Assembly (NCBI GenBank): GCA_932294295.1 | Contig: OW028580.1 | Span: 9,887,374-9,951,373, forward strand | Source: Alitta virens | Lineage: Eukaryota; Annelida; Polychaeta; Phyllodocida; Nereididae | Direction: 5' to 3' | DNA length: 64,000 bases | Part shown: piece after piece, positions 45,924 through 58,757 of the stretch | How the letters are laid out: every line of letters begins with the position of its first letter | Position numbering within the stretch: the stretch's first letter is position 1 | Position numbers and translations under genes: made by a program | Notes under the pieces: generated by a model | Databases searched by the model: none | What the model was told of the DNA's origin: nothing | Seen by the model: the letters and a program-made list of their open reading frames with translations, nothing else

Positions 45924-48900
45924 GTTTGTTTTTCACACATTTTTTGTTTGTTGTTTACACTTTGTTTGTTGTTCACACATTTTTTGGTTTATTGTTCACA
46001 CTTTGTTTGTTGTTCACACTTTTTTTGGTTTGTTGTTCACACATTTTTTGGTTTGTTGTTCACACTTTTTTTGGTTTGTTGTTCGCACATTTTTTGGTTT
46101 GTTGTTCACACTTTTTTTGGTTTGTTGTTCACACTTTTTTTGGTTTGTTGTTCACACTTTTTTTGTTGTTCACACTTTGTTTGTTTGTTGTTCACACTTT
46201 GTTTGTTGTTCACACTTTGTTTGTTTGTTGTTCACACTTTTTTTTTTTTTTGTTCACACTTTTTTTGGTTTGTTGTTCACACTTTTTTTGTTTGTTGTTC
46301 ACACTTTGTTTGTTGTTCACACTTTGTTTGTTTGTTGTTCACACTTTGTTTGTTTGTTGTTCACACTTTTTTTGTTTGTTGTTCACACTTTGTTTGTTTG
46401 TTGTTCACACATTTTTTGTTTGTTGTTCACACTTTTTTTGGTTTCATGTTCACACTTTGTTTGTTTGTTGTTCACACATTTTTTGTTTGTTGTTTACACT
46501 TTTTTTGTTTGTTGTTCACACATTTTTTGGTTTATTGTTCACACTTTGTTTGTTTGTTGTTCACACTTTGTTTGTTTGTTGTTCACACTTTGTTTGTTGT
46601 TCACACTTTGTTTGTTTGTTGTTCACACTTTTTTTTTTGTTGTTCACACTTTTTTTGTTTGTTGTTCACACATTTTTTGTTTGTTGTTTACACTTTTTTT
46701 GTTTGTTGTTCACACATTTTTTGGTTTATTGTTCACACTTTGTTTGTTTGTTGTTCACACTTTTTTTGGTTTGTTGTTCACACATTTTTTGGTTTGTTGT
46801 TCACACTTTTTTTGGTTTGTTGTTCACACTTTTTTTGGTTTGTTGTTCACACTTTTTTTGGTTTGTTGTTCACACTTTTTTTGGTTTATTGTTCACACTT
46901 TTTTTGGTTTGTTGTTCACACTTTTTTTGTTTGTTGTTCACACTTTGTTTGTTGTTCACACTTTGTTTGTTTGTTGTTCACACTTTTTTTGTTTGTTGTT
47001 CACACTTTGTTTGTTTGTTGTTCACACATTTTTTGTTTGTTGTTCACACTTTTTTTGGTTTCTTGTTCACACTTTGTTTGTTTGTTGTTCACACATTGTT
47101 TGTTTGTTGTTTACACTTTTTTTGTTTGTTGTTCACACATTTTTTGTTTGTTGTTTACACTTTGTTTGTTGTTCACACTTTTTTTGGTTTGTTGTTCACA
47201 CTTTTTTTGGTTTGTTGTTCACACTTTTTTTGGTTTGTTGCTCACACTTTTTTTGGTTTGTTGTTCACACTTTTTTTGGTTTGTTGTTCACACTTTGTTT
47301 GTTTGTTGTTCACACATTTTTTGTTTGTTGTTTACACTTTGTTTGTTGTTCACACATTTTTTGGATTATTGTTCACACTTTGTTTGTTGTTCACACTTTT
47401 TTTGGTTTGTTGTTCACACATTTTTTGGTTTGTTGTTCACACTTTTTTTGGTTTGTTGTTCGCACATTTTTTGGTTTGTTGTTCACACTTTTTTTGGTTT
47501 GTTGTTCACACTTTTTTTGGTTTGTTGTTCACACTTTTTTTGTTGTTCACACTTTGTTTGTTTGTTGTTCACACTTTTTTTGGTTTCTTGTTCACACTTT
47601 GTTTGTTTGTTGTTCACACATTTTTTGTTTGTTGTTTACACTTTTTTTGTTTGTTGTTTACACTTTGTTTGTTGTTCACACTTTTTTTGGTTTGTTGTTC
47701 ACACTTTTTTTGGTTTGTTGTTCACACTTTTTTTGGTTTGTTGCTCACACTTTTTTTGGTTTGTTGTTCACACTTTTTTTGGTTTGTTGTTCACACTTTG
47801 TTTGTTTGTTTTTCACACATTTTTTGTTTGTTGTTTACACTTTGTTTGTTGTTCACACATTTTTTGGTTTATTGTTCACACTTTGTTTGTTGTTCACACT
47901 TTTTTTGGTTTGTTGTTCACACATTTTTTGGTTTGTTGTTCACACTTTTTTTGGTTTGTTGTTCGCACATTTTTTGGTTTGTTGTTCACACTTTTTTTGG
48001 TTTGTTGTTCACACTTTTTTTGGTTTGTTGTTCACACTTTTTTTGTTGTTCACACTTTGTTTGTTTGTTGTTCACACTTTGTTTGTTGTTCACACTTTGT
48101 TTGTTTGTTGTTCACACTTTTTTTTTTTTTTGTTCACACTTTTTTTGGTTTGTTGTTCACACTTTTTTTGTTTGTTGTTCACACTTTTTTTGTTGTTCAC
48201 ACTTTGTTTGTTTGTTGTTCACACTTTGTTTGTTTGTTGTTCACACTTTTTTTGTTTGTTGTTCACACTTTGTTTGTTTGTTGTTCACACATTTTTTGTT
48301 TGTTGTTCACACTTTTTTTGGTTTCATGTTCACACTTTGTTTGTTTGTTGTTCACACATTTTTTGTTTGTTGTTTACACTTTTTTTGTTTGTTGTTCACA
48401 CATTTTTTGGTTTATTGTTCACACTTTGTTTGTTTGTTGTTCACACTTTGTTTGTTTGTTGTTCACACTTTGTTTGTTGTTCACACTTTGTTTGTTTGTT
48501 GTTCACACTTTTTTTGTTTGTTGTTCACACTTTTTTTGTTTGTTGTTCACACATTTTTTGTTTGTTGTTTACACTTTTTTTGTTTGTTGTTCACACCTTT
48601 TTTGGTTTATTGTTCACACTTTGTTTGTTTGTTGTTCACACTTTTTTTGGTTTGTTGTTCACACATTTTTTGGTTTGTTGTTCACACTTTTTTTGGTTTG
48701 TTGTTCACACTTTTTTTGGTTTGTTGTTCACACTTTTTTTGGTTTGTTGTTCACACTTTTTTTGGTTTATTGTTCACACTTTTTTTGGTTTGTTGTTCAC
48801 ACTTTTTTTGTTTGTTGTTCACACTTTGTTTGTTGTTCACACTTTGTTTGTTTGTTGTTCACACTTTTTTTGTTTGTTGTTCACACTTTGTTTGTTTGTT

Positions 48901-50658
48901 GTTCACACATTTTTTGTTTGTTGTTCACACTTTTTTTGGTTTCTTGTTCACACTTTGTTTGTTTGTTGTTCACACATTGTTTGTTTGTTGTTTACACTTT
49001 TTTTGTTTGTTGTTCACACATTTTTTGTTTGTTGTTTACACTTTGTTTGTTGTTCACACTTTTTTTGGTTTGTTGTTCACACTTTTTTTGGTTTGTTGTT
49101 CACACTTTTTTTGGTTTGTTGCTCACACTTTTTTTGGTTTGTTGTTCACACTTTTTTTGGTTTGTTGTTCACACTTTGTTTGTTTGTTGTTCACACATTT
49201 TTTGTTTGTTGTTTACACTTTGTTTGTTGTTCACACATTTTTTGGTTTATTGTTCACACTTTGTTTGTTGTTCACACTTTTTTTGGTTTGTTGTTCACAC
49301 ATTTTTTGGTTTGTTGTTCACACTTTTTTTGGTTTGTTGTTTGCACATTTTTTGGTTTGTTGTTCACACTTTTTTTGGTTTGTTGTTCACACTTTGTTTG
49401 TTTGTTGTTCACACTTTTTTTGTTTGTTGTTCACACTTTTTTTGGTTTGTTGTTCACACTTTTTTTGTTTGTTGTTCACACTTTGTTTGTTGTTCACACT
49501 TTGTTTGTTTGTTGTTCACACTTTTTTTGGTTTGTTGTTCACAATTTTTTTGGTTTGTTGTTCACACTTTTTTTGTTTGTTGTGCACACTTTTTTTGTTT
49601 GTTGTTCACACTTTTTTTGGTTTATTGTTCACACTTTTTTTGGTTTGTTGTTCACACTTTTTTTGTTTGTTGTTCACACTTTGTTTGTTGTTCACACTTT
49701 GTTTGTTTGTTGTGCACACTTTTTTTGTTTGTTGTTCACACTTTGTTTGTTTGTTGTTCACACATTTTTTGTTTGTTGTTCACACTTTTTTTGGTTTCTT
49801 GTTCACACTTTGTTTGTTTGTTGTTCACACATTGTTTGTTTGTTGTTTGTTGTTCACACATTTTTTGTTTGTTGTTTACACTTTGTTTGTTGTTCACACT
49901 TTTTTTGGTTTGTTGTTCACACTTTTTTTGGTTTGTTGTTCACACTTTTTTTGGTTTGTTGCTCACACTTTTTTTGGTTTGTTGTTCACACTTTTTTTGG
50001 TTTGTTGTTCACACTTTGTTTGTTTGTTGTTCACACATTTTTTGTTTGTTGTTTACACTTTGTTTGTTGTTCACACATTTTTTGGTTTATTGTTCACACT
50101 TTGTTTGTTGTTCACACTTTTTTTGGTTTGTTGTTCACACATTTTTTGGTTTGTTGTTCACACTTTTTTTGGTTTGTTGTTCGCACATTTTTTGGTTTGT
50201 TGTTCACACTTTTTTTGGTTTGTTGTTCACACTTTTTTTGTTGTTCACACTTTGTTTGTTTGTTGTTCACACTTTTTTTGGTTTCTTGTTCACACTTTGT
50301 TTGTTTGTTGTTCACACATTTTTTGTTTGTTGTTTACACTTTTTTTGTTTGTTGTTCACACATTTTTTGTTTGTTGTTTACACTTTGTTTGTTGTTCACA
50401 CTTTTTTTGGTTTGTTGTTCACACTTTTTTTGGTTTGTTGTTCACACTTTTTTTGGTTTGTTGCTCACACTTTTTTTGGTTTGTTGTTCACACTTTTTTT
50501 GGTTTGTTGTTCACACTTTGTTTGTTTGTTTTTCACACATTTTTTGTTTGTTGTTTACACTTTGTTTGTTGTTCACACATTTTTTGGTTTATTGTTCACA
50601 CTTTGTTTGTTGTTCACACTTTTTTTGGTTTGTTGTTCACACTTTTTTTGGTTTGTTG
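45924..50658 (+). repeat. 4.6-kb block family, copy 3
   Basis: This block aligns with copy 2 at offsets of 5,344, 5,343, 5,321 and then 5,298 bp. The steps are a one-base loss at the T10 run (46629-46638), a missing 22-bp monomer near 47650, and a missing 23-bp monomer near 50230. Anchors are T14 at 46238-46251 and 48118-48131, GGATTATTG at 47363, CACACCT at 48592, TTTGCACAT at 49341 and the extra GTGCAC at 49712. Confidence 0.88.
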
Positions 50659-51473
50659 TTCACACTTTTTTTGTTGTTCACACTTTGTTTGTTTGTTGTT
50701 CACACTTTGTTTGTTGTTCACACTTTGTTTGTTTGTTGTTCACACTTTTTTTTTTTTTGTTCACACTTTTTTTGGTTTGTTGTTCACACTTTTTTTGTTT
50801 GTTGTTCACACTTTGTTTGTTGTTCACACTTTGTTTGTTTGTTGTTCACACTTTGTTTGTTTGTTGTTCACACTTTTTTTGTTTGTTGTTCACACTTTGT
50901 TTGTTTGTTGTTCACACATTTTTTGTTTGTTGTTCACACTTTTTTTGGTTTCATGTTCACACTTTGTTTGTTTGTTGTTCACACATTTTTTGTTTGTTGT
51001 TTACACTTTTTTTGTTTGTTGTTCACACATTTTTTGGTTTATTGTTCACACTTTGTTTGTTTGTTGTTCACACTTTGTTTGTTTGTTGTTCACACTTTGT
51101 TTGTTGTTCACACTTTGTTTGTTTGTTGTTCACACTTTTTTTGTTTGTTGTTCACACTTTTTTTGGTTAGTTGTTCACACTTTTTTTGTTTGTTGTTCAC
51201 ACTTTGTTTGTTGTTCACACTTTGTTTGTTTGTTGTTCACACTTTTTTTGTTTGTTGTTCACACTTTGTTTGTTTGTTGTTCACACATTTTTTGTTTGTT
51301 GTTCACACTTTTTTTGGTTTCTTGTTCACACTTTGTTTATTTGTTGTTCACACATTTTTTGTTTGTTGTTTACACTTTTTTTGTTTGTTGTTCACACATT
51401 TTTTGGTTTATTGTTCACACTTTGTTTGTTTGTTGTTCACACTTTTTTTGGTTTGTTGTTCGCACATTTTTTG
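50605..51473 (+). repeat. 869-bp tandem block, copy 1
   Basis: The T13 run at 50746-50758, TAG at 51168-51170 and the private tail TTTGTTTATTTG (A at 51339) all recur exactly 869 bp downstream. This is a short, clean tandem duplication. Confidence 0.9.
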
Positions 51474-52342
51474 GTTTGTTGTTCACACTTTTTTTGGTTT
51501 GTTGTTCACACTTTTTTTGGTTTGTTGTTCACACTTTTTTTGTTGTTCACACTTTGTTTGTTTGTTGTTCACACTTTGTTTGTTGTTCACACTTTGTTTG
51601 TTTGTTGTTCACACTTTTTTTTTTTTTGTTCACACTTTTTTTGGTTTGTTGTTCACACTTTTTTTGTTTGTTGTTCACACTTTGTTTGTTGTTCACACTT
51701 TGTTTGTTTGTTGTTCACACTTTGTTTGTTTGTTGTTCACACTTTTTTTGTTTGTTGTTCACACTTTGTTTGTTTGTTGTTCACACATTTTTTGTTTGTT
51801 GTTCACACTTTTTTTGGTTTCATGTTCACACTTTGTTTGTTTGTTGTTCACACATTTTTTGTTTGTTGTTTACACTTTTTTTGTTTGTTGTTCACACATT
51901 TTTTGGTTTATTGTTCACACTTTGTTTGTTTGTTGTTCACACTTTGTTTGTTTGTTGTTCACACTTTGTTTGTTGTTCACACTTTGTTTGTTTGTTGTTC
52001 ACACTTTTTTTGTTTGTTGTTCACACTTTTTTTGGTTAGTTGTTCACACTTTTTTTGTTTGTTGTTCACACTTTGTTTGTTGTTCACACTTTGTTTGTTT
52101 GTTGTTCACACTTTTTTTGTTTGTTGTTCACACTTTGTTTGTTTGTTGTTCACACATTTTTTGTTTGTTGTTCACACTTTTTTTGGTTTCTTGTTCACAC
52201 TTTGTTTATTTGTTGTTCACACATTTTTTGTTTGTTGTTTACACTTTTTTTGTTTGTTGTTCACACATTTTTTGGTTTATTGTTCACACTTTGTTTGTTT
52301 GTTGTTCACACTTTTTTTGGTTTGTTGTTCACACATTTTTTG
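51474..52342 (+). repeat. 869-bp tandem block, copy 2
   Basis: The partners are T13 at 51615-51627, TAG at 52037-52039 and the TTTGTTTATTTG tail with A at 52208. The last two are found once more near 59.0-59.2 kb, in the second copy of the 7-kb block. Copy 2 of this pair is thus the likely parent of that segment. Confidence 0.9.
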
Positions 52343-55300
52343 GTTTGTTGTTCACACTTTTTTTGGTTTGTTGTTCACACTTTTTTTGGTTTGTTGTTCA
52401 CACTTTTTTTGGTTTGTTGTTCACACTTTTTTTGGTTTATTGTTCACACTTTTTTTGGTTTGTTGTTCACACTTTTTTTGTTTGTTGTTCACACTTTGTT
52501 TGTTGTTCACACTTTGTTTGTTTGTTGTTCACACTTTTTTTGTTTGTTGTTCACACTTTGTTTGTTTGTTGTTCACACATTTTTTGTTTGTTGTTCACAC
52601 TTTTTTTGGTTTCTTGTTCACACTTTGTTTGTTTGTTGTTCACACATTTTTTGTTTGTTGTTTACACTTTGTTTGTTGTTCACACTTTTTTTGGTTTGTT
52701 GTTCACACTTTTTTTGGTTTGTTGTTCACACTTTTTTTGGTTTGTTGCTCACACTTTTTTTGGTTTGTTGTTCACACTTTTTTTGGTTTGTTGTTCACAC
52801 TTTGTTTGTTTGTTGTTCACACATTTTTTGTTTGTTGTTTACACTTTGTTTGTTGTTCACACATTTTTTGGTTTATTGTTCACACTTTGTTTGTTGTTCA
52901 CACTTTTTTTGGTTTGTTGTTCACACATTTTTTGGTTTGTTGTTCACACTTTTTTTGGTTTGTTGTTCGCACATTTTTTGGTTTGTTGTTCACACTTTTT
53001 TTGGTTTGTTGTTCACACTTTTTTTGGTTTGTTGTTCACACTTTTTTTGTTGTTCACACTTTGTTTGTTTGTTGTTCACACTTTTTTTGGTTTCTTGTTC
53101 ACACTTTGTTTGTTTGTTGTTCACACATTTTTTGTTTGTTGTTTACACTTTTTTTGTTTGTTGTTCACACATTTTTTGTTTGTTGTTTACACTTTGTTTG
53201 TTGTTCACACTTTTTTTGGTTTGTTGTTCACACTTTTTTTGGTTTGTTGTTCACACTTTTTTTGGTTTGTTGCTCACACTTTTTTTGGTTTGTTGTTCAC
53301 ACTTTTTTTGGTTTGTTGTTCACACTTTGTTTGTTTGTTTTTCACACATTTTTTGTTTGTTGTTTACACTTTGTTTGTTGTTCACACATTTTTTGGTTTA
53401 TTGTTCACACTTTGTTTGTTGTTCACACTTTTTTTGGTTTGTTGTTCACACATTTTTTGGTTTGTTGTTCACACTTTTTTTGGTTTGTTGTTCGCACATT
53501 TTTTGGTTTGTTGTTCTCACTTTTTTTGGTTTGTTGTTCACACTTTTTTTGGTTTGTTGTTCACACTTTTTTTGTTGTTCACACTTTGTTTGTTTGTTGT
53601 TCACACTTTGTTTGTTGTTCACACTTTGTTTGTTTGTTGTTCACACTTTTTTTTTTTTTTGTTCACACTTTTTTTGGTTTGTTGTTCACACTTTTTTTGT
53701 TTGTTGTTCACACTTTGTTTGTTGTTCACACTTTGTTTGTTTGTTGTTCACACTTTGTTTGTTTGTTGTTCACACTTTTTTTGTTTGTTGTTCACACTTT
53801 GTTTGTTTGTTGTTCACACATTTTTTGTTTGTTGTTCACACTTTTTTTGGTTTCATGTTCACACTTTGTTTGTTTGTTGTTCACACATTTTTTGTTTGTT
53901 GTTTACACTTTTTTTGTTTGTTGTTCACACATTTTTTGGTTTATTGTTCACACTTTGTTTGTTTGTTGTTCACACTTTGTTTGTTTGTTGTTCACACTTT
54001 GTTTGTTGTTCACACTTTGTTTGTTTGTTGTTCACACTTTGTTTGTTTGTTGTTCACACATTTTTTGTTTGTTGTTTACACTTTTTTTGTTTGTTGTTCA
54101 CACATTTTTTGTTTGTTGTTTACACTTTGTTTGTTGTTCACACTTTGTTTGTTTGTTGTTCACACATTTTTTGTTTGTTGTTTACACTTTCTTTGTTGTT
54201 CACACATTTTTTGGTTTATTGTTCACACTTTGTTTGTTGTTCACACTTTTTTTGGTTTGTTGTTCACACATTTTTTGGTTTGTTGTTCACACTTTTTTTG
54301 GTTTGTTGTTCGCACATTTTTTGGTTTGTTGTTCACACTTTTTTTGGTTTGTTGTTCACACTTTTTTTGGTTTGCTGTTCACACTTTTTTTGTTGTTCAC
54401 ACTTTGTTTGTTTGTTGTTCACACTTTTTTTGTTTGTTGTTCACACTTTGTTTGTTTGTTGTTCACACATTTTTTGTTTGTTGTTTACACTTTGTTTGTT
54501 GTTCACACATTTTTTGGTTTATTGTTCACACTTTGTTTGTTGTTCACACTTTTTTTGGTTTGTTATTCACACATTTTTTGGTTTGTTGTTCACACTTTTT
54601 TTGGTTTGTTGTTCGCACATTTTTTGGTTTGTTGTTCACACTTTTTTTGGTTTGTTGTTCACACTTTTTTTGGTTTGCTGTTCACACTTTTTTTGTTGTT
54701 CACACTTTGTTTGTTTGTTGTTCACACTTTTTTTGTTTGTTGTTCACACTTTGTTTGTTTGTTGTTCACACATTTTTTGTTTGTTGTTCACACTTTTTTT
54801 GGTTTCTTGTTCACACTTTGTTTGTTTGTTGTTCACACATTTTTTGTTTGTTGTTTACACTTTTTTTGTTTGTTGTTCACACATTTTTGTTTGTTGTTTA
54901 CACTTTGTTTGTTGTTCACACTTTTTTTGGTTTGTTGTTCACACTTTTTTTGGTTTGTTGTTCACACTTTTTTTGGTTTGTTGTCACACTTTTTTTGGTT
55001 TGTTGTTCACACTTTTTTTGGTTTGTTGTTCACACTTTGTTTGTTTGTTGTTCACACATTTTATGTTTGTTCTTTACACTTTGTTTGTTGTTCACACTTT
55101 TTTTGGTTTGTTGTTCACACTTTTTTTGTTGTTCACACTTTGTTTGTTTGTTGTTCACACTTTTTTTGTTTGTTGTTCACACTTTGTTTGTTTGTTGTTC
55201 ACACATTTTTTGTTTGTTGTTCACACTTTTTTTGGTTTCATGTTCACACTTTGTTTGTTTGTTGTTCACACATTTTTTGTTTGTTGTTTACACTTTTTTT

Positions 55301-56329
55301 GTTTGTTGTTCACACATTTTTTGGTTTATTGTTCACACTTTGTTTGTTTGTTGTTCACACTTTGTTTGTTTGTTGTTCACACTTTGTTTGTTGTTCACAC
55401 TTTGTTTGTTTGTTGTTCACACTTTTTTTGTTTGTTGTTCACACTTTTTTTGGTTTGTTGTTCACACTTTTTTTGTTTGTTGTTCACACTTTGTTTGTTT
55501 GTTGTTCACACTTTGTTTGTTTGTTGTTCACACTTTTTTTGGTTTGTTGTTCACAATTTTTTTGGTTTGTTGTTCACACTTTTTTTGTTTGTTGTGCACA
55601 CTTTTTTTGTTTGTTGTTCACACTTTTTTTGGTTTATTGTTCACGCTTTTTTTGGTTTGTTGTTCACACTTTTTTTGTTTGTTGTTCACACTTTGTTTGT
55701 TGTTCACACTTTGTTTGTTTGTTGTTCACACTTTTTTTGTTTGTTGTTCACACTTTGTTTGTTTGTTGTTCACACATTTTTTGTTTGTTGTTCACACTTT
55801 TTTTGGTTTCTTTGTTTGTTTGTTGTTCACACATTGTTTGTTTATTGTTTACACTTTTTTTGTTTGTTGTTCACACATTTTTTGTTTGTTGTTTACACTT
55901 TGTTTGTTGTTCACACTTTTTTTGGTTTGTTGTTCACACTTTTTTTGGTTTGTTGTTCACACTTTTTTTGGTTTGTTGCTCACACTTTTTTTGGTTTGTT
56001 GTTCACACTTTTTTTGGTTTGTTGTTCACACTTTGTTTGTTTGTTGTTCACACATTTTTTGTTTGTTGTTTACACTTTGTTTGTTGTTCACACATTTTTT
56101 GGTTTATTGTTCACACTTTGTTTGTTGTTCACACTTTTTTTGGTTTGTTGTTCACACATTTTTTGGTTTGTTGTTCACACTTTTTTTGGTTTGTTGTTCA
56201 CACTTTTTTTGGTTTATTGTTCACACTTTTTTTGGTTTGTTGTTCACACTTTTTTTGTTTGTTGTTCACACTTTGTTTGTTGTTCACACTTTGTTTGTTT
56301 GTTGTTCACACTTTTTTTGTTTGTTGTTT
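51770..56329 (+). repeat. About 7-kb dispersed duplication, copy 1
   Basis: This aligns with 58741-63597 at offsets from 6,971 to 7,268 bp. Relative to copy 2 it lacks about 44 bp near 52645, one base at TTGTCACAC (54981), about 260 bp near 55.04 kb and 10 bp near 55810 (a TTTC tail joined directly to TTTG). It has an extra 18 bp near 53.58 kb. It contains T14 at 53647-53660 and the GCTGTT 303-bp pair at 54374 and 54677. Confidence 0.87.
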
Positions 56330-58757
56330 ACACTTTGTTTGTTGTTCACACTTTTTTTGGTTTGTTGTTCACACTTTTTTTGGTTTGTTGTTCACACTTT
56401 TTTTGGTTTGTTGCTCACACTTTTTTTGGTTTGTTGTTCACACTTTTTTTGGTTTGTTGTTCACACTTTGTTTGTTTGTTTTTCACACATTTTTTGTTTG
56501 TTGTTTACACTTTGTTTGTTGTTCACACATTTTTTGGTTTATTGTTCACACTTTGTTTGTTGTTCACACTTTTTTTGGTTTGTTGTTCACACATTTTTTG
56601 GTTTGTTGTTCACACTTTTTTTGGTTTGTTGTTCGCACATTTTTTGGTTTGTTGTTCACACTTTTTTTGGTTTGTTGTTCACACTTTTTTTGGTTTGTTG
56701 TTCACACTTTTTTTGTTGTTCACACTTTGTTTGTTTGTTGTTCACACTTTGTTTGTTGTTCACACTTTGTTTGTTTGTTGTTCACACTTTTTTTTTTTTT
56801 TGTTCACACTTTTTTTGGTTTGTTGTTCACACTTTTTTTGTTTGTTGTTCACACTTTGTTTGTTGTTCACACTTTGTTTGTTTGTTGTTCACACTTTGTT
56901 TGTTTGTTGTTCACACTTTTTTTGTTTGTTGTTCACACTTTGTTTGTTTGTTGTTCACACATTTTTTGTTTGTTGTTCACACATTTTTTGGTTTCATGTT
57001 CACACTTTGTTTGTTTGTTGTTCACACATTTTTTGTTTGTTGTTTACACTTTTTTTGTTTGTTGTTCACACATTTTTTGGTTTATTGTTCACACTTTGTT
57101 TGTTTGTTGTTCACACTTTGTTTGTTTGTTGTTCACACTTTGTTTGTTGTTCACACTTTGTTTGTTTGTTGTTCACACTTTTTTTGTTTGTTGTTCACAC
57201 TTTTTTTGTTTGTTGTTCACACATTTTTTGTTTGTTGTTTACACTTTTTTTGTTTGTTGTTCACACATTTTTTGGTTTATTGTTCACACTTTGTTTGTTT
57301 GTTGTTCACACTTTTTTTGGTTTGTTGTTCACACATTTTTTGGTTTGTTGTTCACACTTTTTTTGGTTTGTTGTTCACACTTTTTTTGGTTTGTTGTTCA
57401 CACTTTTTTTGGTTTGTTGTTCACACTTTTTTTGGTTTATTGTTCACACTTTTTTTGGTTTGTTGTTCACACTTTTTTTGTTTGTTGTTCACACTTTGTT
57501 TGTTGTTCACACTTTGTTTGTTTGTTGTTCACACTTTTTTTGTTTGTTGTTCACACTTTGTTTGTTTGTTGTTCACACATTTTTTGTTTGTTGTTCACAC
57601 TTTTTTTGGTTTCTTGTTCACACTTTGTTTGTTTGTTGTTCACACATTGTTTGTTTGTTGTTTACACTTTTTTTGTTTGTTGTTCACACATTTTTTGTTT
57701 GTTGTTTACACTTTGTTTGTTGTTCACACTTTTTTTGGTTTGTTGTTCACACTTTTTTTGGTTTGTTGTTCACACTTTTTTTGGTTTGTTGCTCACACTT
57801 TTTTTGGTTTGTTGTTCACACTTTTTTTGGTTTGTTGTTCACACTTTGTTTGTTTGTTGTTCACACATTTTTTGTTTGTTGTTTACACTTTGTTTGTTGT
57901 TCACACATTTTTTGGTTTATTGTTCACACTTTGTTTGTTGTTCACACTTTTTTTGGTTTGTTGTTCACACATTTTTTGGTTTGTTGTTCACACTTTTTTT
58001 GGTTTGTTGTTCGCACATTTTTTGGTTTGTTGTTCACACTTTTTTTGGTTTGTTGTTCACACTTTTTTTGGTTTGTTGTTCACACTTTTTTTGTTGTTCA
58101 CACTTTGTTTGTTTGTTGTTCACACTTTTTTTGGTTTCTTGTTCACACTTTGTTTGTTTGTTGTTCACACATTTTTTGTTTGTTGTTTACACTTTTTTTG
58201 TTTGTTGTTCACACATTTTTTGTTTGTTGTTTACACTTTGTTTGTTGTTCACACTTTTTTTGGTTTGTTGTTCACACTTTTTTTGGTTTGTTGTTCACAC
58301 TTTTTTTGGTTTGTTGCTCACACTTTTTTTGGTTTGTTGTTCACACTTTTTTTGGTTTGTTGTTCACACTTTGTTTGTTTGTTTTTCACACATTTTTTGT
58401 TTGTTGTTTACACTTTGTTTGTTGTTCACACATTTTTTGGTTTATTGTTCACACTTTGTTTGTTGTTCACACTTTTTTTGGTTTGTTGTTCACACATTTT
58501 TTGGTTTGTTGTTCACACTTTTTTTGGTTTGTTGTTCGCACATTTTTTGGTTTGTTGTTCACACTTTTTTTGGTTTGTTGTTCACACTTTTTTTGGTTTG
58601 TTGTTCACACTTTTTTTGTTGTTCACACTTTGTTTGTTTGTTGTTCACACTTTGTTTGTTGTTCACACTTTGTTTGTTTGTTGTTCACACTTTTTTTTTT
58701 TTTTGTTCACACTTTTTTTGGTTTGTTGTTCACACTTTTTTTGTTTGTTGTTCACAC
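56321..58757 (+). repeat. Distant copy of 40427-42863
   Basis: Both T14 runs (56788-56801 and 58691-58704) lie 15,894 bp from their counterparts at 40894 and 42797, with no net length change across 1.9 kb. The sequence diverges at both ends where the neighbouring blocks begin. The GGATTATTG variant of 42020 is ordinary GGTTTATTG here. One monomer near 56981 has gained the A after CACAC (A-T6-GG with a TTTCATG tail). Confidence 0.86.

Noticed and set aside
50112..50315. A 67-codon open frame on the − strand, rich in Asn, Lys and Gln
   Set aside because: It is a chance gap between TGA codons in satellite DNA. The same sequence without the gap occurs throughout the window.
20072..52039. A 10,655-codon open frame, and similar giants at 29989-59010, 27891-51170, 8848-25041 and 8-9589, on the + strand
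   Set aside because: They overlap one another in different frames, use the same low-complexity DNA, and start from non-ATG codons. They persist only because the monomer lacks stop trinucleotides. Monomers of 22 and 23 bp rotate the frame, so no protein repeat is maintained.
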